Made by a program: the position numbers and the translations under genes
The notes under the pieces: generated by a model
Databases searched by the model: none
What the model was told of the DNA's origin: nothing
The model's input: only the letters and a program-made list of their open reading frames with translations
Shown here: positions 21,527 to 30,675 of the stretch, piece after piece
How positions within the stretch are numbered: the first letter of the stretch is position 1
How the letters are laid out: every line of letters starts with the position of its first letter
DNA from: Terriglobia bacterium
Lineage (GTDB): Bacteria; Acidobacteriota; Terriglobia; Acidiferrales; UBA7541
DNA: 64,000 bases
NCBI GenBank assembly: GCA_023512135.1
Contig: JAIMAG010000001.1
Location: 1 to 64,000 of the forward strand
Reading direction: 5' to 3'

Positions 21527-22543
21527 CTACGGCCGGCGGCGCAGGGTAGGCGCGCCGGGCGGGCGCTTTTCCTGTTCGGCGGCCTCGAGGGGTTCCGGCG
21601 GGGCAAGAATCCAGGCAAAGCCACGGCGTTCCTCGATGCGGGCGATGACCACATCGTGTTCCGGCTCGCTGAACAGGTTTAGTGCCGTGCGCAGGAATTC
21701 CAGAGCGGCGTCCGACCTCGCCTTGTGGAGTTCGCCGCGTTCGATTTTCTCGAACAGGTCGGCCAGGTCGGCCCGGGCGCTGCGCAGTCGCATCAGTCGT
21801 GAGTCGCCCTGGGCGAGCAGGTCGGCGAGCTGCGGGGCGGGGTCGTTTCGCGGATACCGGACTTCAAGGATGCCGCGTGGCTCGCCTTTTTCGGGCGGGT
21901 AGAGTTGCACATACTGCGGACGAAGCACCCGGGTCCGAAGAAAATCGCCACGGAGCGGTTCCTGACGCACGCGATACCGCAGGCTCCAGACTTCGGGGCC
22001 GTAGCCTTCCAGATAGCCTGCGAGCAGCAGCTCGACCAGCGGCTCTTCCGGCGCCAGTCCCAGCGGGTGATAGATTCGATCGGTGGCCTGCCGAATCACC
22101 TCGAGCAGACCCAGCCCGAGCTGCTCGAGGTCCCCCGCCTGCTCGGTCTCCAGCCGGCCGGGACCGACGCCGACCGTGGTGCTCATGACCCGCTGCAATC
22201 CCACACCGAGCCGCACGGGCTCATGGCCTGCAGACGGCCAGCTCCACACCACCGGCCCGAGCAAAATCCCCACGCGCCGGTCTCCCAGGGGGATCACCAG
22301 CGGCGGCTGTGTCTCCGGCTCGATGGGATTCTCAGCCGCGCCGACCAGGATGGCATCGCGCGTCACCAGAATGAGCACGCGCCCGGCCGCGAGATTGGCT
22401 ACGACCTCTTCCTGCGGCGGAGCCGGGGCGGAAGCCAAGAGCACCAGCACCGCGGCCAGATGCACCACCACGCACACGGCTGCCGTTCGTCGGAAACGGG
22501 CAGCGCGGCGCTCCGTTGCACTCAGCACGCAGGTGGGACGCAT
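21527..22543 (-). CDS. hypothetical membrane-anchored or secreted protein
   Basis: 338 residues. A basic N-terminus followed by a hydrophobic stretch (AAVCVVVHLAAVLVLLASAP) acts as a signal peptide or anchor. The remainder has no cysteine pair or recognised motif. One central part (LGLAPEEPLVELLLAGYLEG) is helical. The strand-rich stretch VWSLRYRVRQEPLRGDFLRT follows, and the C-terminus is helical and acidic, with a Pro/Arg-rich tail. Two segments look like adhesion or peptide-binding modules, but I cannot name a family. No strong ribosome binding site is seen, so the start is uncertain. It is followed by a 450-bp non-coding stretch. Confidence 0.6.
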   Translation of the reverse strand: MRPTCVLSATERRAARFRRTAAVCVVVHLAAVLVLLASAPAPPQEEVVANLAAGRVLILVTRDAILVGAAENPIEPETQPPLVIPLGDRRVGILLGPVVWSWPSAGHEPVRLGVGLQRVMSTTVGVGPGRLETEQAGDLEQLGLGLLEVIRQATDRIYHPLGLAPEEPLVELLLAGYLEGYGPEVWSLRYRVRQEPLRGDFLRTRVLRPQYVQLYPPEKGEPRGILEVRYPRNDPAPQLADLLAQGDSRLMRLRSARADLADLFEKIERGELHKARSDAALEFLRTALNLFSEPEHDVVIARIEERRGFAWILAPPEPLEAAEQEKRPPGAPTLRRRP

Positions 22544-22590
22544 CGCGCTGATGATTCTACACCTGGATGCGTCGCCGCAGGTGGCGCACT

Positions 22591-23472
22591 TCAGGGCCGG
22601 CTGGCGGCAACCGCAGCAAGGAACTGGCGCAGCGTCGCGCGGTAGCGCTCCGGGGCTACCTGCGCAGCTTCTTCGTGGCAGTACCCTTCGATGCGCAAAA
22701 ACATCTTCGGTTCGCGCGCCAGCCGGAAGACTTCTTCGCCGAGCGCAATTGGCAGAACGGGATCGCTCGCGCAGTGCACGACCAGCAGCGGTGTGCTGAC
22801 GCTCGCCAGTTTCGTGCCGGTGTCGAACTTTGTCCGGAGAAAATAGCCAATGCCGGGAAGAAACCAGTAGATGCGCCGGGCCACCGCCCGCGTGGAAGCA
22901 AACGGCGCTTCTAATACTACACCGCCAACTTCGCGCCGCGTGGCCAGCTCGACCGCCACGGCCGTGCCCAGCGATTGCCCGAACGCGATTACCCGGCGCG
23001 GAACAATCTGCTTCTCATGCACGAGCCAGTCGTAGGCGGCTTCGGCATCGCGATACAAACCGGCTTCGGAAGGCACGCCCGCGCTTCGGCCGTAGCCGCG
23101 ATATTCGACGGCCAGCACCTGGGCCGGCACCCCGGCCAGGAACTGATACGTCGGCACGCGAGCCGCAATGCTGGCCGCGTTGCCGTGAAACGCCAGAAAC
23201 GTAAACTCCGCGCCGGGGGCGGCAATCCACCAGGCATGCAGCCGGACGCCATCTGCGGTGCGCAGCCAGACGTCTTCCACGGCCAGGTCAGCGGGTGGCG
23301 GCTCGCCGGCATGCCGCCCGACATCGGGAAAGAAAATCAGCCGGCGTTCGAACAGCAGCACCAGCAGGCCCAGGGAGAAGTACGCCGCGGCCACTACCAC
23401 CAGCAACCCCAGCACGCTGTTCCTCCGCAGCCTCATCTGGCGGTGCCCGGCCTGCGGTCGGCGGAAAGCCAT
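22591..23472 (-). CDS. membrane-anchored alpha/beta hydrolase
   Basis: 293 residues. One N-terminal membrane segment (LGLLVVVAAAYFSLGLLVLL) precedes the typical RRLIFFPDVG lead of this BEM46/FrsA-like group. The catalytic triad is visible: nucleophile serine in AFGQSLGTAV, aspartate in HCASDPVLPI and histidine in GYCHEEA. The oxyanion-hole region is FHGNAASIAA. It is probably an esterase or acyl hydrolase facing the periplasm; the substrate is unknown. The ATG follows the purE stop directly (TGAATG), so the gene is translationally coupled to purE, although no metabolic link is obvious. Confidence 0.85.
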   Translation of the reverse strand: MAFRRPQAGHRQMRLRRNSVLGLLVVVAAAYFSLGLLVLLFERRLIFFPDVGRHAGEPPPADLAVEDVWLRTADGVRLHAWWIAAPGAEFTFLAFHGNAASIAARVPTYQFLAGVPAQVLAVEYRGYGRSAGVPSEAGLYRDAEAAYDWLVHEKQIVPRRVIAFGQSLGTAVAVELATRREVGGVVLEAPFASTRAVARRIYWFLPGIGYFLRTKFDTGTKLASVSTPLLVVHCASDPVLPIALGEEVFRLAREPKMFLRIEGYCHEEAAQVAPERYRATLRQFLAAVAASRP

Positions 23473-24006
23473 TCAGCTCTGTCGGGCGGCCACCTGCTGC
23501 TGAGCGCGAGCGTTTTTTTCCGCGACGGAGCGGGCCAGCTCCTCTTTGTAGGCAGCCAGCCGCTGCGCCACCGCGGAATCGAACGTGGCAATGATTTCCG
23601 CGGCGTAGATGCCCGCGTTGATGGCACCGGGCTTGTCAATCGCCATAGCTGCTACCGGCACGCCGGCAGGCATCTGCACGGTGGAGAGCAGCGAGTCGAC
23701 TCCGTTGAGCACGGTCGTGGCCATCGGCACGGCGACCACTGGCAGGGTGGTCAGCGCGGCCACCACGCCGGCCAGGTGTGCCGCGCCGCCGGCAGCCACG
23801 ATGATGCACTTCAAGCCGCGCGCGATGGCCGTGGTCGCGTACTCATGCGTGCGGCCCGGCGAGCGGTGTGCCGAAACGACCTCCACCTCATAGGGAATGC
23901 CGAACTTGTCCAGCATGCGAGCGGCTTCCAGCATCACCGGCAGGTCTGTGTCCGACCCCATGATGATGCCCACCTGCGGTTTTTTCTCGGCGTTTGCAGC
24001 AGTCAC
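23473..24006 (-). CDS. purE: N5-carboxyaminoimidazole ribonucleotide mutase
   Basis: 177 residues from a GTG start with AGGAG upstream. Family motifs are intact: GSDTD (17-21) for phosphate binding, SAHRSP with the catalytic histidine, and IVAAGGAAHLAGVVAALTTL lining the active site. PurE converts N5-CAIR to CAIR in de novo purine synthesis in the cytoplasm. The gene follows purD and the MOSC gene in one minus-strand operon. No purK is present next to it, so purK lies elsewhere or the enzyme uses AIR and CO2; the class II type cannot be excluded from motifs alone. Confidence 0.95.
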   Translation of the reverse strand: MTAANAEKKPQVGIIMGSDTDLPVMLEAARMLDKFGIPYEVEVVSAHRSPGRTHEYATTAIARGLKCIIVAAGGAAHLAGVVAALTTLPVVAVPMATTVLNGVDSLLSTVQMPAGVPVAAMAIDKPGAINAGIYAAEIIATFDSAVAQRLAAYKEELARSVAEKNARAQQQVAARQS

Positions 24007-24028
24007 GGTGTCTCACTCCTAAGCGAGA

Positions 24029-24466
24029 TTATTTCGCCACGCGAGCGTACTCCAGCAACTCGATGCGATCCCCGCGGGCAATCCGGCCACCCTCCACCAC
24101 CCGGCAGAGCATGCCCCGGCGACCGCGCAGTTGCTCTTCCAGACCCAGACGAATTTCGTTCATTCGCGCGCAGGGGTGGCATGGCCCCGTTACCTCGAGC
24201 AGAGCCTCCCCGATGCGCAGGCGCTGACCGGGTTGAAGCGCCTGCACGGCAAGGCCGCGGGTGGTGATGTTTTCCTTCACCGCCCCGGGAGAAATCTCCA
24301 GTTGCTGCAGGGTTTCTTCGTCCATCAAAAGCACCTGGCGGAGACCGCCGGGCCGGGCATGCGCGCACCCTTCCAGACCCCTGTTTTCGATAGCCCGCAC
24401 CGCCTCCACCTCCCGCATCGGCAATCGGTGAGCTCGCGCAACAAAAAGATGAAGAACCTCAGCCAA
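24029..24466 (-). CDS. MOSC domain protein
   Basis: About 145 residues. The preferred start is the TTG at 24466, which lies right after the purD stop and has GGAG six bases upstream; a second TTG at 24508 would overlap purD. The sequence follows the MOSC fold: LHLFVARAHRLPMREVEAVR, ENRGLEGCAHARPGGLRQVL, and the conserved cysteine region TGPCHPCARMNEIR. MOSC proteins carry or transfer sulfur and are often linked to the molybdenum cofactor (for example YiiM-type reductases). It is located between purD and purE, apparently by operon convenience. Confidence 0.85.
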   Translation of the reverse strand: MAEVLHLFVARAHRLPMREVEAVRAIENRGLEGCAHARPGGLRQVLLMDEETLQQLEISPGAVKENITTRGLAVQALQPGQRLRIGEALLEVTGPCHPCARMNEIRLGLEEQLRGRRGMLCRVVEGGRIARGDRIELLEYARVAK

Positions 24467-24467
24467 A

Positions 24468-25757
24468 TCAGTCTCCGGCAGCCAACGAGGACAAGGCGGT
24501 GGCGGCAATGTCCCGCCGGAAGTGCATCCCTTCGAAATGGATGTTTTCGACTACCTGATAACAGCGGGAGACGGCGCCAGCCAGAGAGGTAGCGGTGGCG
24601 GTGACGGCGAGCACTCGACCGCTACTCGTGTAGTAGTCATCGCCGTCCCTGCGGGTGCCGGCATGAAAGATCACGACATCTGTAGCATCACCTGCAGAAG
24701 CTAGCCCCTTGATTTTCTTGCCCGTTTCAAATTTGCCCGGGTACCCACCGGAGGCCAGCACGACGCAAACACTTGCCCCAGCCTTCCACTGGGCCGGCAC
24801 GCTGCTCAGCCGTCCTTCTGCTGCAGCAAATAAAGTTTCTGCCAAATCCGATTCCATGCGGGGGAGGATGGCTTCGGCTTCCGGGTCACCCAGTCGGCAG
24901 TTGAATTCCAGCACGCGGGGTCCTTCCTCGGCGAGCATCAAACCGAAATAGAGGAAGCCGCGATAGGGATGGCCTTCAGCGGCCATGCCCGCAATGGTGG
25001 GTGCGACAATCGTCGTGCGAATTTCCTCTTCCAATTCCGGAGAAATCAGGCCATCCGCCGAAAAGGCGCCCATGCCGCCGGTATTCGGGCCGCGGTCGCC
25101 ATCGAAGGCACGCTTGTGGTCGCGGGTCGGAACCATGGGTAGAATGTTTTCCCCATCGGTGAGGACGATATAGGAAAGCTCCTGGCCAGCGAGGGCTTCC
25201 TCGATCAGCACCTGTTCGCCCGCCGGACCGAATTCGTGCTCTTCCATCAGTCGAGCCAAAAACGCAGTGGCTTCGTCCGGCGTGGCGGCCACCAAAACTC
25301 CCTTGCCTCCGCAAAGCCCGTCGGCCTTGATGACCACAGGCCAGTCCACGGCGCACAGCGCGGTGTAGGCATCTCCCGGCGAGTCATAGACGCCGTAGGC
25401 AGCAGCGGTAGGGATGCCGTGGCGCTGCATGAACTCTTTGGCGAAAACCTTGCTTCCCTCAAGCCGAGCCGCCTGCCGGGTGGGGCCAACGATACGGAGG
25501 CCGCGACGGGTGAATTCATCAACGATGCCCAGCACCAGGGGCAGTTCGGGCCCGACCACGGTCAGGTCCGGGCGAAGCCGCTCGGCCAGGGTGGCCAGTC
25601 CAGCCACATCGTCGAGCCGCCCTTCGAGGCATTCGGCGTGCTGCGCGATCCCCCCGTTGCCCGGCACACACCAAATTTTTTCTACGTGCTGACTCTGCCG
25701 GAGTTTCCACACCAGGGCATGTTCGCGGCCGCCGCTGCCCAGGACCAGGATGCGCAT
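24468..25757 (-). CDS. purD: phosphoribosylamine-glycine ligase
   Basis: 429 residues. The start MRILVLGSGGREHALVWKL is the standard GARS N-terminus, although the frame is open 43 codons further upstream. ATP-grasp features are present: KADGLCGGKGV, LIEEALAGQELSY, DHKRAFDGDRGPNTGGMGAF, and the metal-binding RVLEFNCRLGDPEAEAIL. The enzyme joins glycine to phosphoribosylamine in the second step of de novo purine synthesis. It leads the purD-MOSC-purE-hydrolase operon and is divergent from the large membrane protein gene, 98 bp away. Confidence 0.96.
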   Translation of the reverse strand: MRILVLGSGGREHALVWKLRQSQHVEKIWCVPGNGGIAQHAECLEGRLDDVAGLATLAERLRPDLTVVGPELPLVLGIVDEFTRRGLRIVGPTRQAARLEGSKVFAKEFMQRHGIPTAAAYGVYDSPGDAYTALCAVDWPVVIKADGLCGGKGVLVAATPDEATAFLARLMEEHEFGPAGEQVLIEEALAGQELSYIVLTDGENILPMVPTRDHKRAFDGDRGPNTGGMGAFSADGLISPELEEEIRTTIVAPTIAGMAAEGHPYRGFLYFGLMLAEEGPRVLEFNCRLGDPEAEAILPRMESDLAETLFAAAEGRLSSVPAQWKAGASVCVVLASGGYPGKFETGKKIKGLASAGDATDVVIFHAGTRRDGDDYYTSSGRVLAVTATATSLAGAVSRCYQVVENIHFEGMHFRRDIAATALSSLAAGD

Positions 25758-25855
25758 CGCGCCATCAAGATAAACACAGCCCCCGCAGGTGTCAACCAAA
25801 GCCGCATGCGGTAGTGGATTGACTGGCTGGCCGGCGCCATCTACGATGCGCACGC

Positions 25856-28800
25856 GTGAACCGGGGAGCCATCTCGCGCGGCGCATTGGCGGCCATCCTG
25901 CTGTGTTTTTTCCTCTCCGGTGCGGCCGGTCTGGTCTACCAGGTAGCGTGGAGCAAGGCGCTGGGGCTGGTCTTCGGCCATACGGTGTACGCCATCGCCA
26001 CGGTGCTGGCCGTGTTTATGGCCGGGCTGGCTGCCGGCAGCGCTGTGATCGGCCGCTGGTGCGAAGGAAAAAGCCGGCCGGTGGCGCTCTACGGCTGGCT
26101 GGAGCTGCTGATTGCCGGGCTGGGTGCGAGCTCGCTTGTTGGACTGGTCGGTGTGCGGTGGCTCTACCGGGCCGCCTTCCCGTTGCTGGCCGACGTGCCG
26201 GCGCTGCTTCTGCTGCTGCGGGGCATCGGTGCGGCGCTGGTGCTTTTCCTGCCTACGTTCCTGATGGGCGGGACGCTGCCGGTGCTGGTGCGCGGGCTCA
26301 CCCGCCACTCCGCCGAGCTGGGTGCGCGCATCGGCCGCCTCTACTGGGTGAACACGGCCGGCGCGGTTGCCGGCACACTCGCGGCCGGCTTTCTGCTGCT
26401 GCCTGCGCTGGGACTGAAGCGAACCGTGGCCGCGGCCGTTGTGCTGAATGTTCTGGCCGGTGCCGTAGCGCTCGTGCTCGACCGGCGGATGGGGCCGGCC
26501 GAGCGCCACACCCCAACGGCGGACGCGCTGACTGCACCGTCCTTCGCAACCTCTGGCTGGCCGTGGTTGCTGCTCGCGAGCTTCGCTGCGGTCGGCGCCA
26601 CAGCGATGGCCTACGAAATTGCCTGGACGCGCCTGCTGAGCACGATGCTCGGCAGCTCGACCTACACGTTTACGCTGACGCTGGCGGTGTTTCTGGCCGG
26701 GCTGGTGCTGGGCAGCTTCCTGTTCGAACGCTGGACGGTGCGGGGCGGGCAGCCCGGCGCCACTGCGTTTGCCACGACGCAACTGTTGACGGCGGTGGCC
26801 GCGCTCGGTTTCCTGACGGGCTACGAATCTCTGGCTGGTTTGCTGCCGCCGATTCTGCGAGCCGGCGGCGGCAGTTTCGCGGGTCTGGTGCTGGCGCAAT
26901 TTGCTGCCGCCGGGCTGGCCATGCTGCCGGCCGCCATCGTCTTCGGATTCAATTTTCCGCTTGTCGCGGCGCTGATTGCCGCGCGGTCGGCTGGCCGTGG
27001 CCATGCGGAAGCGGTCGGGCGGGCCTACGCGGCGAACACGGTCGGCGCGATCGGTGGCGCGCTGCTCACCGGTTTCTGGCTGCTGCCCGCAGCGGGAGCC
27101 TTCCGCGTGGTCGTGGTGGCCGCGGCAGTAAATCTGGTGCTGGCCCTGCTGCTCGAGCTGCGCTCCAGACGGCGCTTGTTGGCTCTGGCCACAACCGCGC
27201 TGCTGCTGGTGTTCGCCGCGGGTAGAGCGGCCAGCGGTGCGTTCTACCCTCGCGCGCTGGCCACATTCGGCGTCGTGCTCTACTGGGACCTCTACCAACT
27301 GCCGCTGTCGCTGACGGAAGTGGCGGAAACGACCGACGTCATCTACACCGAAGACGGCCTGAACGCCTCGGTGGCGGTCGTGCGCACGGAAGACTATCTG
27401 GCGCTGCGGACCAACGGCAAAGTAGACGCTTCCAATCACGACACCATCACGCAACTGCTGGTCGGGCATCTGGGCCTGTGGTTTCATCCTTCGCCCCGGC
27501 GGGTGCTCGTGGTCGGCTTCGGCAGCGGCATGACGGTTTCGGCGGTGGCGCGCCACGCCGAGGTCGAGCGCATCGATTGCGTGGAGATCGAACCCGCCGT
27601 GATCCGCGCTGCCGAATATCTGGCTCCCCTGCATCGCGGCGTGCTCGGCGACCCGCGGCTGCGACTGATTGCCGACGACGCGCGCAACTTTTTGCTCACC
27701 ACCCGCGAACGCTACGATGTGATCATCTCCGAACCCTCGAATCCCTGGATCGCCGGCGTGGCCAGTTTGTTCACCAGCGAGTTCTACGCGGCGGTGCGGC
27801 AGCGACTGCAACCCGGGGGCCTCTTCGTGCAGTGGGTGCAGGGCTACGCGCTCGAACCGGACGACGTCCGCTCGATTCTGACCACCGCGCTGATGCACTT
27901 TCCACGGGCCACGCTGTGGCGGGCCGAAACGTACGACTATCTTTTGCTGGCGCAAACCGAAGACGAACCGCTCCGGCTCGACCGTCTTCGCGCACTGTGG
28001 TCGCGACCTGAAATGCAAGAGGAGTTCGCACTGTTGCAGCTCGCACAGCCCGAAGGTCTGCTCGCCTATCACCGACTCGACGACGCGCCGCTGCGCCGGT
28101 TGGCGGCCGGCGCCGTGATCCAAACCGACGACCATCCGCGACTCGAATACCGTGCACCCCGGGCGCTGCTGCGGCCTAACCTCGAAGAAAACATCGAAGC
28201 GCTCATCGCGAGCCAGCGCGAAGCGCTGCTGCCACGCGATGTCGTCGTCGAAAACCCCGAGCCGGCCCTGGTCGCGATGGCACGCACCCTGTTCGGGCTG
28301 CGCGAATACGATGCTGCACGCGCCGCGCTCGCCGCACTGCCTGCGTCTCATTCCAGCGCTGAAGCCGAACTGTTGCACGGACAGCTCGCACTCCGGCGGC
28401 ACGCCTATCCGGCCGCACGCGCCGCGCTGGAGCGCGCGCTGCAGCTCGACCCGTCTCGGCTCGAAGCCGCCTGCGCGCTGGGCGAGCTGGCCCTGCGACA
28501 GTTGCAACTGGACCGCGCCGAGCTGCTCTATCGCCAGGTCGTGGAGCGCGATCCGCAACACAGAGACGCCCTGCGCGGGCTCGCCCGCGTCGAACAGCTG
28601 CGGGAACGCTGGGAGCACGCCATCGCCTGGCAGCGGCGTGTCGTCGAAGCGGCGGCCGCGCCCTCGGCGGAAGACCGGGCCACGCTCGGCGCACTGCTCA
28701 GCCGCGCCGGCTTTCTCGAAGCCGCCGAAGCTGAACTGCAGCGCGCGCTTCAGACAGACCCGTACAGTTTTCTGGCCCACCGCACCCTCGCAGATCTCTA

Positions 28801-29008
28801 CCGCCACCAGCAGAACTGGGCGCAGAGCAGACGACATCTGGAGACCATCGTGCGCTACTTTCCCGAACGCGACCCCTCCGCCTATGCCGCGCTGGTCGAA
28901 GCCTGTCGCAACCTGGGAGATATCGCCGCGGCCCGTGCCGTGCGGCGGAAAGCTGAGCGCCTGTTCCCCGGCCACCCGGACGTCCTCGCCATTCCGCCGA
29001 TTCGCTGA
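25856..29008 (+). CDS. spermidine synthase-like membrane protein with TPR tail
   Basis: 1050 residues from a GTG start. Residues 1-470 are two blocks of hydrophobic helices (for example SGAAGLVYQVAWSKALGLVF and AMAYEIAWTRLLSTMLG), an internal duplication typical of fused MFS-like/spermidine-synthase proteins. Residues about 490-760 form a Rossmann methyltransferase or aminopropyltransferase domain: VLVVGFGSGMTVSAVARHAE, IDCVEIEPAVIRAA, and IISEPSNPWIAGVASLFTSE. The last 250 residues are TPR-like helical repeats (AELLYRQVVERDPQHRDALR). The catalytic acid of true spermidine synthases is not obvious, so polyamine synthesis is not assured. It could transfer a group at the membrane surface. Such proteins are common in Acidobacteriota and remain poorly characterised. 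Confidence 0.85.
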   Translation: MNRGAISRGALAAILLCFFLSGAAGLVYQVAWSKALGLVFGHTVYAIATVLAVFMAGLAAGSAVIGRWCEGKSRPVALYGWLELLIAGLGASSLVGLVGVRWLYRAAFPLLADVPALLLLLRGIGAALVLFLPTFLMGGTLPVLVRGLTRHSAELGARIGRLYWVNTAGAVAGTLAAGFLLLPALGLKRTVAAAVVLNVLAGAVALVLDRRMGPAERHTPTADALTAPSFATSGWPWLLLASFAAVGATAMAYEIAWTRLLSTMLGSSTYTFTLTLAVFLAGLVLGSFLFERWTVRGGQPGATAFATTQLLTAVAALGFLTGYESLAGLLPPILRAGGGSFAGLVLAQFAAAGLAMLPAAIVFGFNFPLVAALIAARSAGRGHAEAVGRAYAANTVGAIGGALLTGFWLLPAAGAFRVVVVAAAVNLVLALLLELRSRRRLLALATTALLLVFAAGRAASGAFYPRALATFGVVLYWDLYQLPLSLTEVAETTDVIYTEDGLNASVAVVRTEDYLALRTNGKVDASNHDTITQLLVGHLGLWFHPSPRRVLVVGFGSGMTVSAVARHAEVERIDCVEIEPAVIRAAEYLAPLHRGVLGDPRLRLIADDARNFLLTTRERYDVIISEPSNPWIAGVASLFTSEFYAAVRQRLQPGGLFVQWVQGYALEPDDVRSILTTALMHFPRATLWRAETYDYLLLAQTEDEPLRLDRLRALWSRPEMQEEFALLQLAQPEGLLAYHRLDDAPLRRLAAGAVIQTDDHPRLEYRAPRALLRPNLEENIEALIASQREALLPRDVVVENPEPALVAMARTLFGLREYDAARAALAALPASHSSAEAELLHGQLALRRHAYPAARAALERALQLDPSRLEAACALGELALRQLQLDRAELLYRQVVERDPQHRDALRGLARVEQLRERWEHAIAWQRRVVEAAAAPSAEDRATLGALLSRAGFLEAAEAELQRALQTDPYSFLAHRTLADLYRHQQNWAQSRRHLETIVRYFPERDPSAYAALVEACRNLGDIAAARAVRRKAERLFPGHPDVLAIPPIR

Positions 29009-29115
29009 ACTGAAAATGCCCACAGGCCCCGGCGGCGTGTAAAGGACCCGTCCTCGCGCAGCACCTGCACGAACTGGTTGCCCGCCGGCACCAAAAATGC
29101 TTTCATGCATGCACC

Positions 29116-29883
29116 ATGCCATGGGACTTCGTGCTGATTCTGTTCGCGCTGGGTGTTCTGCTGCCCTGGCACGGCACGATTCGCCTGCGGCGTGTGCTGG
29201 CGACAGCGGAACTGAGCAGCGCCGACCGCGTCGCCCTCTATGCCTCCACGATTGCGTTTCAATGGGCTGCGGCGGCGACGGTCGCCTGGCGCGCCCTGGC
29301 CCGGGACCTGCCGCCAGCCAAGCTGGGACTTGCGGTGCCCGAGACAGCGCAGGTTGCGTTCACTTCGGCAGTGCTCACGCTGGTCGCCGTCAGTGTCTCC
29401 ATCGCCAGCCTGCGGCGCCTGGCGCGCACACGGCCCGAAGAACGCGGCGCCCTCGGCGTCATAGTCGAAAAACTGATGCCGCGCACAACGCTGGAACTTG
29501 CCGCCTTTGCGGCACTGGCCACAACGGCCGGACTTTGCGAGGAGTTTCTTTACCGGGGCTTCGTCTACGCTGTCTTTGCCGAATTTACTGGCGGCTCAGC
29601 ACCGGCCGCCATCGCCATCTCGGCTGCTTTCTTCGCCCTGGCACACCTTTATCAGGGGGCCCGAGGCCTGAGGACAACGTTCATCGTGGGAATCGTCTTT
29701 GGAGCCGTGCGCGAGTGGACGGGCAGCCTGCTGCCGGCAATGGCGGCACACTTCGCAGTCGACCTAACTACAGGCATCGCTGCGCCCATCTTGATGGCTC
29801 GCGCGGGGACCCGGGGCGAGAAGGTGTCCGGCTCTTCGACAGGAAATCAATCAACCGGCGGGGCGAGCAACGGTTTGTTATAA
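29116..29883 (+). CDS. CPBP (CAAX-type) intramembrane metalloprotease
   Basis: 255 residues with six to seven membrane helices. The catalytic motifs of the CPBP/Rce1-like family are complete: E142-E143 and R147 in LCEEFLYRGFV, H177 in FALAHLYQG, and H212 in AAHFAVDL. Bacterial members cleave inside membranes or process peptides and lipidated proteins; the substrate here is unknown. The stop codon overlaps a TATAAT hexamer that probably belongs to the next gene. Confidence 0.9.
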   Translation: MPWDFVLILFALGVLLPWHGTIRLRRVLATAELSSADRVALYASTIAFQWAAAATVAWRALARDLPPAKLGLAVPETAQVAFTSAVLTLVAVSVSIASLRRLARTRPEERGALGVIVEKLMPRTTLELAAFAALATTAGLCEEFLYRGFVYAVFAEFTGGSAPAAIAISAAFFALAHLYQGARGLRTTFIVGIVFGAVREWTGSLLPAMAAHFAVDLTTGIAAPILMARAGTRGEKVSGSSTGNQSTGGASNGLL

Positions 29884-29910
29884 TCTAAAAGAAAATCATA
29901 ATAAAGATTA

Positions 29911-30552
29911 ATGACTAATAGAAAAGAAGAAAGGCTCTCAGATGCTACGATCCGCGAAGCGCTGCGCCCATTTGGCGTAGAGGCCAGCCGTGCACTCATC
30001 GAGCGTGTGCGCCTCTACTTGGAAACATTACTCATTTGGAATCAGAAGGTTAGCCTGACTTCTATCACGCAACCATCGGTGATTTTGCGTCGGCACTTCG
30101 GGGAAAGCTTTTTTGCTGCCAATGCCTTGAACATTTCGAAAGGTCGGCTCGCCGACGTTGGCAGCGGGTCTGGTTTTCCAGGGCTGGCACTTAAGTTGTT
30201 ATGTTCAGAATTGCATATAACTTTAATAGAGCCGAGTTTGAAGAAGTCTGCATTTTTGGCAGAAGTTGTTAGAAAACTTGGACTTACTGGTGTTCAGATA
30301 CTTCGTTTGAGATATGAACAGATTCTCCCTGAAGAGCTAGAGGTCAATTGGGTGACAGCACGTGCTTTGGGCAACTATATTGATTTGCTTTCCTGGGCCC
30401 GCGGAGTTCTCAAAGATGGACGTGTGATTTTCTGGGTGAGCAGATCGACTGCCGAGGAGCTCAGCTCGCTCGCAGGCTGGTATTTTATTCCGCCTATACT
30501 TATTCCTGAATCCAGAGGCCGATACCTGGTGTGCGGCCAGCCAAAAATGTAG
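29911..30552 (+). CDS. rsmG: 16S rRNA (guanine527-N7)-methyltransferase
   Basis: 213 residues with the RsmG pattern: LIWNQKVSLTSI, then RHFGESFFAANAL, the SAM site LADVGSGSGFPGLALK, and EPSLKKSAFLAEVVRKLGL. It methylates G527 of 16S rRNA in the 30S subunit. TATAAT at 29879-29884 is a likely -10 element. The ribosome binding site is weak. The coding sequence is clearly more AT-rich than its neighbours, as is parA. As in many bacteria it sits immediately before parA and parB, with parS sites in the gap. Confidence 0.95.
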   Translation: MTNRKEERLSDATIREALRPFGVEASRALIERVRLYLETLLIWNQKVSLTSITQPSVILRRHFGESFFAANALNISKGRLADVGSGSGFPGLALKLLCSELHITLIEPSLKKSAFLAEVVRKLGLTGVQILRLRYEQILPEELEVNWVTARALGNYIDLLSWARGVLKDGRVIFWVSRSTAEELSSLAGWYFIPPILIPESRGRYLVCGQPKM

Positions 30553-30569
30553 ACTTGGTTTCGATGAAA

Positions 30570-30585
30570 TGTTTCACGTGAAACA
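30570..30585. promoter_or_regulatory. parS centromere site (exact consensus)
   Basis: TGTTTCACGTGAAACA is a perfect 16-bp palindrome and an exact match to the bacterial parS consensus. It lies 17 bp after rsmG and about 90 bp before parA. ParB loads here and spreads as a CTP-dependent clamp. Confidence 0.97.
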
Positions 30586-30608
30586 TTTCTCTGAAAACAA
30601 AAATGCTC

Positions 30609-30624
30609 TGTTTCACATGAAACA
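30609..30624. promoter_or_regulatory. second parS-like site (one mismatch)
   Basis: TGTTTCACATGAAACA differs from the exact parS at a single central base, which breaks the palindrome centre. It is 23 bp after the first site, in the parA promoter region, so ParB may also affect parA transcription. Confidence 0.88.
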
Positions 30625-30675
30625 TCTTGCATCAAAATCTGTACTTTGTTAGAGTTCAAAAAACTGGGGGCGTAC

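Noticed and set aside
25841-29122. 1093-aa open frame antisense to the spermidine-synthase-like gene
   Set aside because: No recognisable domain, skewed Arg/Gln composition, and the opposite strand carries clear conserved motifs.
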